In this document: positions 18,031 through 25,884 of the stretch, piece after piece
Layout of the letters: each line of letters starts with the position of its first letter
Numbering within the stretch: position 1 is the first letter of the stretch
Origin: Duncaniella muris
GTDB lineage: Bacteria; Bacteroidota; Bacteroidia; Bacteroidales; Muribaculaceae
NCBI RefSeq assembly: GCF_003024805.1
Contig: NZ_PUEC01000017.1
Location: forward strand, 1-64,000
Length of the DNA: 64,000 nt
Direction of reading: 5' to 3'
Notes under the pieces: model-generated
What the model saw: the letters and a program-made list of their open reading frames with translations, nothing else
Told to the model about the DNA's origin: nothing
The model's database searches: none
Translations under genes and position numbers: made by a program

Positions 18031-18405
18031 TCAGTCTTTGAGTCTGAGAGGGTTGGGTGTGATGGGTGTTATAATAGGAGGGTTTGCGAGGAGGAGGTTG
18101 ACGGAGTTGCTGATCTCGTCCCAGGAGGCCTGGAGCTGTCCGAGGAATTCGAGCCCAAGCGGGGTTATGGAGTAGTATTTCCTCGGCGGCCCCTGGAGGG
18201 ATTCTTCCCATCGGTAGGCGAGGAGTCCGTCATTTTTGAGGCGGGTCAGCAGCGGATAGAGAGTGCCTTCCATTACGATTAGATGCGCTTCTTTTAGCCG
18301 GGCTATCATCTCGGAGGCGTAGGCGTCGCCGCGCCTGAGTATGAGCAGTACGCAGAATTCCAGCATTCCTTTGCGCATCTGGGATTTCAGATTGTCTATG
18401 TTCAT
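18031..18405 (-). CDS. PadR family transcriptional regulator
   Basis: The 124-residue protein has a winged-helix domain of PadR type: LEFCVLLILRRGDAYASEMIARL followed by VMEGTLYPLLTRLKNDGLLAYRWEES and RKYYSITPLGLEFL, with a short dimerisation helix. It starts at MNIDNLKSQMRKGM. The promoter upstream contains an 8-base palindrome that overlaps the -33 element, a likely site for self-repression. It controls, at least, the PspC-type gene immediately downstream. The inducing signal is unknown. Confidence 0.9.
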   Translation of the reverse strand: MNIDNLKSQMRKGMLEFCVLLILRRGDAYASEMIARLKEAHLIVMEGTLYPLLTRLKNDGLLAYRWEESLQGPPRKYYSITPLGLEFLGQLQASWDEISNSVNLLLANPPIITPITPNPLRLKD

Positions 18406-18460
18406 GATTTTTGGATATTTTTCTGTCGGAGTGACTACCGGTTTTGTCTCTCGGACGTTG

Positions 18461-18501
18461 CAAAGGTAGGGATTGGCAAGGTACTATGCAATACATAGTA
18501 C
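18461..18501 (-). promoter_or_regulatory. padR promoter with overlapping palindromic operator
   Basis: On the minus strand the -7 box TACCTTTG (plus 18461-18468) is preceded by a 20-base spacer and TATTG as -33. The palindrome GTACTATG-CAATA-CATAGTAC (18481-18501) lies over the -33 element. A further half-site ACTATG follows at 18500. The arrangement fits repression by the PadR product. Confidence 0.65.
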
Positions 18502-18564
18502 TATGAATTAACAAAAATTAAATCTTTCACCCTCTTAGTGTCGCGTTTTTCTGTTCCGGATTGT

Positions 18565-18572
18565 TATATTTG
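18565..18572 (+). promoter_or_regulatory. -7 box for pncB
   Basis: TATATTTG fits TAnnTTTG, 48 bases before the pncB ATG. A T-rich stretch (TTTTTCTG at 18546) may serve as the -33 region. Confidence 0.5.
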
Positions 18573-18619
18573 CAATAAACAATTGCATAAAGATATGCTA
18601 ATCTCCAAAAATAAATTAT

Positions 18620-19834
18620 ATGCGCCAGATAATACGACATTTTACTGATGACGACTTGTATAAGTTCACAATGTGTTGCGCGGTAATTGAAAACTTCCCA
18701 CGCACACAGGTACGTTACAAATTTAATGACCGGGACAATACCGTTTATCCTGATGGCTTTGCCGATGAGCTCCTTCGTCAGATACAAATGCTTGAAGACG
18801 TGATAATCACCGAAGAGGAAATTGCGTTTTTGCAAGAAAAATGCAGCTATATCCCCGCTTGGTTTTGCAGCTATCTCAAAGGATTTCGGTATGACAGCAA
18901 ATGGGTAAGGATAAATCAAGATGAAAACGGACATCTTGACATAGAGTTCGAAGGCTGTTGGAGCAACACAATACTTCTCGAAGTGAAAGTCCTCGCAATC
19001 ATCTCGGAACTGTATTATATAATGACGGGAGAAGCAGAGAAACTCGATTATGAAGGATACTACCGAAAATCGCATGACAAAGCACGGAGACTGATTGAGG
19101 CCGGTTGCACGTTCAGTGATTTCGGCACCCGCCGCCGAGCATCATTTCAGGCTCAGGACACGGTGGTCAAGGCAATGAAAAATTGTCAGGACACAATGTC
19201 TGGCCCCGGAAGATTCATAGGCACCAGCAATGTGTATTTCGCCATGAAATATGATCTCGTGCCAATAGGGACGATGGCCCATGAACTTATATGTGCCATT
19301 GCCGGAATGTATGGTCCGCAGATGGCAAATTATCTTGCCATGAAAACATGGGCATCTACATATCGGGGTGCGTTGGGCACATTCCTTTACGACACCTATG
19401 GCTGGCGGATTTTCAGCCTTAATTTCTCTGAGGATTATGCCAATATGTTCAAGGGGCTGAGAGTGGACAGCGGCGATAACTGCCATGAACTCGATCTCAT
19501 TGTCGAAAAATACAGGAGTCTTAACATTGATCCACGCACCAAGCAGATTGTGTTCAGTAACGGCTTGAATGTTGATAAAGCAATCGAGATACAGAGATAT
19601 GCCGAAGACAAGTGCATACCATCATTTGGCATTGGCACTCATTTTACCAATGATTTCGAGGATGTCAGACCACGTAACATAGTCATCAAACTTGTCGCGG
19701 TGAAGATTACCGAATCATGGACATTCTATTGCAGCACATGTAAGTTAAGCGAAGACAAAGGCAAATATTCCGGCGATGAAGCAACAGTGTGCCGATTTCT
19801 TGAAGCACTTCATTTGACAGATGGCGAGTTATGA
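18620..19834 (+). CDS. pncB: nicotinate phosphoribosyltransferase
   Basis: PncB makes nicotinate mononucleotide in NAD salvage. The 404-residue protein begins with FTDDDLYKFTMCCAVIENFP, typical of the family, and has GCTFSDFGTRRRASF, FIGTSNVYFAMKYDLVPIGTMAHE and LRVDSGD, the substrate-binding motifs including the conserved His of MAHE. The length is normal. The gene is noticeably AT-richer than the neighbours on both sides and is bordered downstream by a repeat, so transfer is possible. Confidence 0.95.
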   Translation: MRQIIRHFTDDDLYKFTMCCAVIENFPRTQVRYKFNDRDNTVYPDGFADELLRQIQMLEDVIITEEEIAFLQEKCSYIPAWFCSYLKGFRYDSKWVRINQDENGHLDIEFEGCWSNTILLEVKVLAIISELYYIMTGEAEKLDYEGYYRKSHDKARRLIEAGCTFSDFGTRRRASFQAQDTVVKAMKNCQDTMSGPGRFIGTSNVYFAMKYDLVPIGTMAHELICAIAGMYGPQMANYLAMKTWASTYRGALGTFLYDTYGWRIFSLNFSEDYANMFKGLRVDSGDNCHELDLIVEKYRSLNIDPRTKQIVFSNGLNVDKAIEIQRYAEDKCIPSFGIGTHFTNDFEDVRPRNIVIKLVAVKITESWTFYCSTCKLSEDKGKYSGDEATVCRFLEALHLTDGEL

Positions 19835-19869
19835 CTTTTCGGACCAATCGTTCGGATGTAATGAACTAT

Positions 19870-20010
19870 AAGAGGGTGTTTCATAACAAGAGTTAAAATC
19901 TGAGTGGTGTATCTTTTGGATAAATTGTTGCAAGGGAGGAAGAAGTATAGCGAGCTATGCGACTGACGAGCTTCAACAATTTAGCAAAAGAGACACCAAG
20001 GCTCAGGTAA
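19870..20010 (+). repeat. AAGAGGGTGTTTCATAACAA repeat, copy A
   Basis: The copy begins AAGAGGGTGTTTCATAACAA, then GAGTTAAAATC, then a hairpin with ATTGTTG (19924) and CAACAAT (19974) as the outer stem and TATAGC/GCTATG inside, and ends with AAAGAGACACCAAGGC. Copy B at 21459 has the same order. TGTTATGAA at 20090-20098 may be a decayed opposite end. The stretch 19835-20138 contains this and no gene. Confidence 0.6.
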
Positions 20011-20138
20011 CTCAAAATTTTTCACAAATGGAATACTCCTATTTAACGTGAGTTCGGTATAGGCACTTGATAAGAACCGTACAGCTGAAGTGTTATGAAG
20101 GGCTTGTATAAAAAACGGAATCTTTCGTCCGGACATGA

Positions 20139-21422
20139 TTATAGGTTGCCGGCAGTAAGACGGGACACCGCGACCTTGTCGATGCGAACACGGTCCATGT
20201 CCGCGACTTCAATTTTGAAAGAATGCCATTTTATTGTGTCGCCCTCAGTGGGTACTTTGCGCAGAGTCTCCATTATCAGACCTCCGATTGTCGTATATCC
20301 TGCCGGTTTGTACAGCTCCTCACAGTCAAAATATGCAAGAAAATCATATATGGGGCACTGCCCGTCAACAAGCCATTCGTCCACATCCGGACGCTTCACA
20401 ATCATAGGCCCTTCTCCGGACTGGGCGATATTGCCAACAAGACCGTCGAGTATGTCGCGGAGTGTTATAATGCCTTGGAAGCTACCGAACTCATCGTAAA
20501 CAAGAGCAAAGTGGTTGTCGGTGGTTTTGAACGTTTCGAGCGCGTCATATACCGTCATGGACTCAGGAAGACACATAGGAGGTATAATCGCTTTTTCGAT
20601 ATTGAAGTCGGGCTTGCCGAGCGACAGCACGAGACTTTTAAGAGATATAACACCACAGATGTCTTCTTTATCTCTGTCGAAAACGGGATATGAGGAATGA
20701 AGGTCATCGCATAATACCTTCCGGATGCTCTCTTCATCCATATCAATAGTCAGAGTCGCCACTTCTTTACGACTGGTCATAATCGCGCCGATACGGCTGT
20801 CACCCATAACTAATGCTCGCTCCATGATGTCCTGTTCAACCTCACGCACTTCTCCGGAATCTATGCCTTCCTGAATCAAAGATTTGATTTCTTCCTCAGT
20901 TACTTTTGATGTATTGTTTCCAAGTTTGAAAATCTTGACAATGGCCGATGTTGACGCAGACAGCAGCCATACAATGGGATATGTTATTAGAGAAAGCAGT
21001 CTCATTGGACCCGCCGCCAGTTTGGCAATCCCGTCAGCATGTCCCATGCCGATTCGTTTCGGCACAAGTTCACCAACAACTATCGACAGATAAGTTACTA
21101 TCGCGACAATGACAAATTTCGCAATATTCATCGCCATTTTTGGGGCGAGACCTATTGATGTCAAATAATTGCCTGCTTCCGTTGCTATTGTAGCACCTGA
21201 AAACAAACCGGTAAGAATCCCGATAAGTGTTATTCCGATCTGTACGGTCGATAAGAACCGATCTGGCTCACTCTGGAGTTTCAAGGCATTGGCGGCACTA
21301 CGATTGCCGTCTTTGGCTTCTGCCGACAGCTTGGATTTTCGTGCTGATATAAGGGCGACCTCCGACATTGAGAATACACCGTTGAGAAGTATTAAAGCGA
21401 TTATTATAATCAGGTCATCCAT
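20139..21422 (-). CDS. hemolysin-family CNNM/CBS/CorC membrane protein
   Basis: The 427-residue protein has an N-terminal DUF21/CNNM membrane domain (about 1-190, beginning MDDLIIIIALILLNGVFSMSEVALISARKSKL), two CBS domains (about 205-325) and a C-terminal CorC/HlyC transporter-associated domain (about 340-427). Members are linked to divalent cation (Mg/Co) efflux or resistance. I start at ATG 21422; the open frame continues 15 bases upstream. It is a distant paralogue of gldE at 57756. The gene is AT-rich and lies between two copies of the same repeat. Confidence 0.88.
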   Translation of the reverse strand: MDDLIIIIALILLNGVFSMSEVALISARKSKLSAEAKDGNRSAANALKLQSEPDRFLSTVQIGITLIGILTGLFSGATIATEAGNYLTSIGLAPKMAMNIAKFVIVAIVTYLSIVVGELVPKRIGMGHADGIAKLAAGPMRLLSLITYPIVWLLSASTSAIVKIFKLGNNTSKVTEEEIKSLIQEGIDSGEVREVEQDIMERALVMGDSRIGAIMTSRKEVATLTIDMDEESIRKVLCDDLHSSYPVFDRDKEDICGVISLKSLVLSLGKPDFNIEKAIIPPMCLPESMTVYDALETFKTTDNHFALVYDEFGSFQGIITLRDILDGLVGNIAQSGEGPMIVKRPDVDEWLVDGQCPIYDFLAYFDCEELYKPAGYTTIGGLIMETLRKVPTEGDTIKWHSFKIEVADMDRVRIDKVAVSRLTAGNL

Positions 21423-21446
21423 ATAAAAAAAGTGCAAATTATCTTT

Positions 21447-21621
21447 AGAGATTGTCTAAGAGGGTATTTCATAACAAGAGTTAAAATCCGAGCGAAGGAT
21501 TTCCGTAAGGATTTTTGCTTGTGATGAGGGAGCGTAGCCGTAGCTACGTGACCGAAGAATAAGTAAAAAGACACCGACAAGGCCTTCAAAAGCAAAGTGA
21601 TATAAATTTTAGACAATCTCT
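21447..21621 (+). repeat. AAGAGGGTATTTCATAACAA repeat, copy B, with terminal inverted repeats
   Basis: AGAGATTGTCTAA (21447-21459) and TTAGACAATCTCT (21609-21621) are perfect 13-bp inverted ends. Inside come AAGAGGGTATTTCATAACAA, GAGTTAAAATC, a hairpin GCGTAGC/GCTACGT, and AAAAAGACACCGACAAGGC. No gene is present. The right end touches the dapA stop codon. The form is that of a small non-autonomous element (MITE-like). Confidence 0.65.
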
Positions 21622-22508
21622 TAGAGTTTTTCGCGTTCGAGGCCGTGGCGGGTTTCGTCGGTGGCGGGGACAAGGGGGAGGCGGAGGACTTCTTTGTAAC
21701 GCGGGAAGAGGATGTGGAGCAGGCATTTGATGCCGGCGGGGTTGCCGTCTTTGAATAGGAGGGAGTAGAGGGCTGAGAATTGCTGGTGGAGTTTGGCGGC
21801 GTGATCGGGGGTTTCGTCGGTCATGCTCGCGTGGATCATTTCGTTGAAGCGTTCGGGGTAGGCGTTGCCGAGCACGGAGATTACGCCGTCGCCGCCGATT
21901 CGGATCATGCTGTGGGCGAGGGAGTCGTCGCCTGAGATTACGAGAAAGCCTTCCGGGCGGCGGGTGATTACGTTCTGCGCCTGCTCCATGTTGCCGCTTG
22001 CTTCTTTGATGCCTATGATTTTGCCCTGGAATTCGCGGGCGAGGCGGATGATGGTGTCAACGTTCATGTTGACTCCTGTGCGGCCGGGTATGTTGTAGAG
22101 GATTACGGGGATGGGCGATGCCTTGGCTATTTCGGCGAAATGGCGGTACATGCCTTCCTGGGTCGGTTTGTTGTAGTAGGGGACCACTGAGAGGATTGCG
22201 TCGAATTCGTCGAGGCGCTCTGTGGTCAGGAGTTCGTTGACTACGGAGCGGGTTGAGTTTCCGCCGATTCCGAGCACTACGGGGCAACGGTGGTTGATGT
22301 GGTCGAGTATGTGGAGCGCGAGGCGGTGTTTCTCGTCGGGGGTGAGTGTCGGTGTTTCTGCTGTTGTGCCGAGGGCTACAATGTAGTCGGCTTTGCCGTC
22401 GACCAGATAATCAAGGTGGGCGTCAAGTGTCTGAAAGTCGATATCTCCGTTTTCGAGAAATGGCGTGGTGAGTGCAACTCCCATGCCGCGCAAGTGCTCA
22501 GATGACAT
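21621..22508 (-). CDS. dapA: 4-hydroxy-tetrahydrodipicolinate synthase
   Basis: DapA condenses pyruvate with aspartate semialdehyde on the way to lysine and diaminopimelate. The 295-residue protein shows GVALTTPF at the start, GTTAETPTL, SVVPYYNKPTQEGMYRHF with the catalytic Tyr, and IIGIKEASGN with the Schiff-base Lys. Length and motifs are normal. Its stop codon coincides with the inner edge of the repeat at 21447-21621. A promoter lies just upstream at 22595. Confidence 0.96.
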   Translation of the reverse strand: MSSEHLRGMGVALTTPFLENGDIDFQTLDAHLDYLVDGKADYIVALGTTAETPTLTPDEKHRLALHILDHINHRCPVVLGIGGNSTRSVVNELLTTERLDEFDAILSVVPYYNKPTQEGMYRHFAEIAKASPIPVILYNIPGRTGVNMNVDTIIRLAREFQGKIIGIKEASGNMEQAQNVITRRPEGFLVISGDDSLAHSMIRIGGDGVISVLGNAYPERFNEMIHASMTDETPDHAAKLHQQFSALYSLLFKDGNPAGIKCLLHILFPRYKEVLRLPLVPATDETRHGLEREKL

Positions 22509-22594
22509 AAAGAAATTGTAAGATGGATTTGCGTTAGAGCCGTCGATTTGATGTGTTTTGTGTCAAATAAACATCAAAGTCTCCGGTTTGGTTG

Positions 22595-22627
22595 CAAAAT
22601 TACAAAATATTTGCAAATTAGCCAAGA
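22595..22627 (-). promoter_or_regulatory. promoter of dapA
   Basis: On the minus strand TAATTTTG (plus 22595-22602) is a good -7 box and CTTG lies 21 bases upstream (plus 22624-22627), weaker than TTTG. Confidence 0.5.
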
Positions 22628-22753
22628 AAGAGGAGACGATGAGGATCTGAAGTGCCGGTAGCTCCGGATGGTCTGAAACTTCCGGTGTGGCTTGAGGTGG
22701 CTAGGGTGTTCTGGTCAAGGGTGGGTGGCCTGAGGGTTCTTTTGGGACCTGGG

Positions 22754-23569
22754 TTATTTGCGGGCTCGTTTGGTTCTGCGTTTGCGTGATGCTGTGGTTT
22801 TGGCTTTGCGCTTTTTGGCGGGGGCGTATTTCTGAGATTTTCCGTAGGTGCGTTTGTCGAAGGCGAATATGTCTTTGTGGGGCACCTGGTTTTCAAAGTC
22901 GATGATTGCTGCTGGGTTGATGGGGATTCCGAGGTAGCGGCATTCGAAGTGGAGGTGTGGTCCGGTGCTACGGCCTGTGTTGCCTCCGAGAGCTATGGGG
23001 TCGCCGGCTTTGACGTATTGGTTGGGTTTCACGAGGAAGCGGCTGAGGTGTCCGTAGACTGTTTCGAGGCCGTTTTCGTGGCGCATCACTACGTAGTAGC
23101 CGTAGCCGCGTCCTTCATATTTCGTGAGTCGGATTTTTCCGGAGAATGCTGCGCGGACGGTGTCGCCAACCTGGAGCTTGAGGTCAGTTCCGTAGTGCAT
23201 GCGTCCGAAGCGAGAGCGGTAGCCGTAGTTTGATGTGATGTGGCCGGGACAAGGTGACACGAATTCCGAGACGTCGATGTCATGATGGTCAGGGATTGTG
23301 ACTGCTGTTCCGTAGGGGTTGACGCTTTCGCTGTTCCAGAAAGAGTTGAAGATTTCGTTGTCAATGGCGGCTTCGCGAGCTTTGATCTGGTTTAGGAGAA
23401 GGTCGTTGTTTTCGATCTTGAAGGGGTTGACTGATGGCCGCTGGTTGGCTATCAGTGAGTTGTGCTGGTTGGTGTGTGATTTGGGGAGTTTTAGCTGTGC
23501 CTGTGCGGTGAATGCTGCCGCTGAAGCGAGGAGTGAGATGAGGAGTGTATTGAATTTTAGTAATTTCAT
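22754..23569 (-). CDS. secreted M23 family peptidase (LytM)
   Basis: The protein is a peptidoglycan-cleaving metallopeptidase of the M23 type. I start at ATG 23569 (MKLLKFNTLLISLLASAA), a signal peptide; the open frame extends upstream but into the ndk gap and overlapping ndk. The 271 residues include the zinc motif HYGTDL (HxxxD) and HLHFE (HxH), both intact, so it should be active. A long Lys/Arg-rich tail ends the protein. Its substrate is probably cell wall peptides in the periplasm. Confidence 0.88.
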   Translation of the reverse strand: MKLLKFNTLLISLLASAAAFTAQAQLKLPKSHTNQHNSLIANQRPSVNPFKIENNDLLLNQIKAREAAIDNEIFNSFWNSESVNPYGTAVTIPDHHDIDVSEFVSPCPGHITSNYGYRSRFGRMHYGTDLKLQVGDTVRAAFSGKIRLTKYEGRGYGYYVVMRHENGLETVYGHLSRFLVKPNQYVKAGDPIALGGNTGRSTGPHLHFECRYLGIPINPAAIIDFENQVPHKDIFAFDKRTYGKSQKYAPAKKRKAKTTASRKRRTKRARK

Positions 23570-23615
23570 TGGAGTATTCAAAATTTTTTCCGGCAAGAAG
23601 ATGGAGAGTTGATGG

Positions 23616-24128
23616 TTATGCTTTTTTATCCTGGCTGTCGGTTCCCTGCGGGGGACTGGCCGGGATGCCGAGCTCGTCGGTTGAATTGATGAATGGGGTG
23701 GCTGCTGCAGTGCGCGGGAAGAGTTCTTCGGGGCGGAAGAAGCGTCGGATCTCGGTTTCGGCATCTTCGGGTGAGGAGGATGCGTGGATGATGTTTTCCT
23801 GATTCGACATTGCGAAGTCGCCGCGGATTGTTCCGGGAAGAGCTTCGCGTCCATTAGTGGCGCCTGTGAGCGATCGGACCACAGAGATGGCTTGGATTCC
23901 CTGGAGGACCATGACGATGACGGGCGATGCGGTCATCGAATGTAGTATCAAAGGGAAGAATGGTTTGCTGACGAGGTGAGAGTAGTGCTGGTGCAGAAGC
24001 TCTTCGGAGAGTTGCATCATTTTCATGCCGGTAATGGTGAGGCCCTTCTGCTCGAAGCGGGAGAGAACTTTGCCGACAAGAGCGCGCTCGATTGCTGATG
24101 GCTTGAATATGATTAGAGTCTGTTCCAT
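23616..24128 (-). CDS. ndk: nucleoside diphosphate kinase
   Basis: Ndk equalises nucleoside triphosphate pools. The protein begins MEQTLIIFKPSAIERALVGKVL, has the ATP-binding region GATNGREALPGTIRGDF, and NIIHASSSPEDAETEI with the phospho-accepting His. At 170 residues it is about 20 longer than the usual 140-150, owing to a Pro/Ser-rich C-terminal extension. It ends 46 bases before the M23 gene on the same strand. Confidence 0.95.
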   Translation of the reverse strand: MEQTLIIFKPSAIERALVGKVLSRFEQKGLTITGMKMMQLSEELLHQHYSHLVSKPFFPLILHSMTASPVIVMVLQGIQAISVVRSLTGATNGREALPGTIRGDFAMSNQENIIHASSSPEDAETEIRRFFRPEELFPRTAAATPFINSTDELGIPASPPQGTDSQDKKA

Positions 24129-24174
24129 TTAGAGTGACGATTAACAGATGTTTACGGTTTTCGTAAGCACTTTC

Positions 24175-24182
24175 CAAATTTA
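24175..24182 (-). promoter_or_regulatory. -7 box for ndk
   Basis: TAAATTTG on the minus strand (plus CAAATTTA) is a TAnnTTTG box 46 bases upstream of the ndk ATG. The rest of 24183-24460 is AT-rich and shows no gene. Confidence 0.5.
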
Positions 24183-24460
24183 GTCATTTTGAGGCGATTG
24201 AAAAAATTCGGGCGGGATAAAAAGTGTGAATTTTGGGAAACAGAGTTTAATTTCGGTTTGTATCGAATTGTTTGTCAGGCGTTTGGATGTCAATGTGAAA
24301 ATACTATAAAATATGTCGGGCGGTTTCGGCTTTTGATTTTGCGTGTGAATTTATGTAAAATATTGTAATTTGAGAAGGTCTTGTTTTAACATTTGCCGCC
24401 AGAAGCAAAGAAAAACGGCCTGATTCAAGGGGTGGTGATGAATCTGACCGTGGGTTTCTT

Positions 24461-24538
24461 TGGTGGGCGCTGAGGGATTCGAACCCCCGACCCTCTGCTT
24501 GTAAGGCAGACGCTCTGAACCAGCTGAGCTAAGCGCCC
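24461..24538 (-). tRNA. tRNA-Val (anticodon TAC), copy 2
   Basis: The minus-strand sequence folds as a 75-base tRNA plus encoded CCA. The acceptor stem is GGGCGCT/AGCGCCC, the anticodon arm TCTGC-CTTACAA-GCAGA gives anticodon TAC (Val), and the T loop has TTCGAAT. It is identical in the tRNA body to the copy at 24601, 62 bases away, and probably shares its promoter. Confidence 0.95.
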
Positions 24539-24600
24539 GGATTTTGATTGCGCCGCTTGCGCTATCCGGTTTTGCTTTAGATGCGAGAAAGTTTCTGAGT

Positions 24601-24678
24601 TGGTGGGCGCTGAGGGATTCGAACCCCCGACCCTCTGCTTGTAAGGCAGACGCTCTGAACCAGCTGAGCTAAGCGCCC
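24601..24678 (-). tRNA. tRNA-Val (anticodon TAC), copy 1
   Basis: Same fold and anticodon as the neighbour at 24461, with encoded CCA. It is nearer to the promoter at 24698 and so is transcribed first. A 62-base spacer separates the two. Confidence 0.95.
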
Positions 24679-24697
24679 TTTCTCGCTTAAAGCGTTG

Positions 24698-24729
24698 CAA
24701 AGGTAGAGAGGATTTTTGAATTGACCAAA
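24698..24729 (-). promoter_or_regulatory. promoter of the tRNA-Val pair
   Basis: On the minus strand TTTG (plus 24726-24729), a 20-base spacer and TACCTTTG (plus 24698-24705) match the Bacteroidetes promoter closely, 20 bases before the first tRNA. Confidence 0.7.
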
Positions 24730-24931
24730 TGTTTTTGAAAGTTTTTTCGATTTTTTTGAAAAATAGGGCTTAAAAGGGAGAAATCGTAGAATTATTGGTC
24801 GGAATAGCGGGCGAGTGGATGATAATGGTTGGCCCTGACAGTTAAAAATGATATGAAAGGGGTAGTGAAAAAAGATTGCATGGGTGTGGATTTTTTTGAA
24901 GGAAAGGTTGGAGGGATCAAAGTTTATTTTC

Positions 24932-24939
24932 TAAATTTG
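24932..24939 (+). promoter_or_regulatory. -7 box for the 25035 glycosyltransferase
   Basis: TAAATTTG fits TAnnTTTG; GTTG lies 21 bases upstream as a weak -33. The gene starts 95 bases later. The region 24679-25034 otherwise has only the tRNA promoter and AT-rich sequence. Confidence 0.5.
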
Positions 24940-25034
24940 CAAAAATTCTTAATTGCAGAGCTTTTTTTAAACGGAAATCTACAAGTGTAATTTGGAATTT
25001 AACCAATCTCTAAAATATCTAACGGCCTGACATC

Positions 25035-25844
25035 ATGCAGCAGGAACAGAAAGAGCCGGCCGGCGGCGAGCAGCTTACTTCCGGACCGGCTTCTGAGAGA
25101 AATATTGTCGACAGTGTGGTCATCATTCCCACCTATAATGAAAAGGAGAATGTGGCTGCGATTATCGAGGCTGTCTTCGGGCTGCCCCGCGAGTTTGATG
25201 TGCTGATAATTGATGACAATTCTCCTGACGGCACAGCCGCGATAGTGAAAGATCTCCAGAAGAAGTATGCCGGACGCCTGCATCTGGTGGAGCGCGCCGG
25301 CAAGCAGGGGCTTGGCACGGCTTATATAGCCGGATTCAAGTGGGCTCTGGCGCGGGACTATGAGTTCGTGTTTGAAATGGACGCCGACTTCTCGCACAAT
25401 CCCGCCGATCTGCTGAAGCTCTATGACGCCTGCGCCAATGACGGCGCTGATTTGGCCATCGGGTCGAGATATGTGACGGGTGTCAATGTGGTCAACTGGC
25501 CTATGGGCAGGGTTCTGATGTCGTACTACGCCTCGCGCTATGTGAGGGTTGTGACCGGGATGCCGATCAACGATGCTACGGCCGGATTTGTCTGCTACCG
25601 CCGCCGGGTGCTTGAGACCTTGCCTCTGGATGGTATCCGTTTCAAGGGCTATGCATTTCAGATCGAGATGAAATTCCTGGCCTATAAGTATGGATTCAGG
25701 ATCAAGGAAGTGCCCATCATCTTTGTGAACCGTGTGCTCGGAACTTCGAAAATGAGCTCCGGTATCTTCAGCGAGGGATTTTTCGGGGTGATGAGGCTGA
25801 AATGGTCGAGTCTGTTTACGAAATATGAACGCAAGACAGTGTAA
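25035..25844 (+). CDS. polyprenol monophosphomannose synthase-like glycosyltransferase
   Basis: A 269-residue GT2 enzyme of the dolichol-phosphate mannosyltransferase (DPM1) type, which transfers a sugar from a nucleotide donor to a lipid phosphate at the inner membrane. Residues 28-50 read VVIIPTYNEKENV, followed by VLIIDDNSPDGTA (the DDN motif) and EMDADFSHNP (DxD-type motif); IFVNRVLGTSKMS near the end is family-typical. It lacks the C-terminal membrane helices of larger members. It runs with pyrC downstream, separated by 40 bases. Confidence 0.88.
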   Translation: MQQEQKEPAGGEQLTSGPASERNIVDSVVIIPTYNEKENVAAIIEAVFGLPREFDVLIIDDNSPDGTAAIVKDLQKKYAGRLHLVERAGKQGLGTAYIAGFKWALARDYEFVFEMDADFSHNPADLLKLYDACANDGADLAIGSRYVTGVNVVNWPMGRVLMSYYASRYVRVVTGMPINDATAGFVCYRRRVLETLPLDGIRFKGYAFQIEMKFLAYKYGFRIKEVPIIFVNRVLGTSKMSSGIFSEGFFGVMRLKWSSLFTKYERKTV

Positions 25845-25884
25845 GCCTCCTCTATCTGATAAATTTTAAACTCAAGCGTTGCAG

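Noticed and set aside
24425-24700. A 91-codon minus-strand frame across the tRNA-Val pair, with a repeated GSNPSAP-like string.
   Set aside because: It is read through both tRNA genes. The repeated string is the tRNA sequence translated, so it is not a protein gene.
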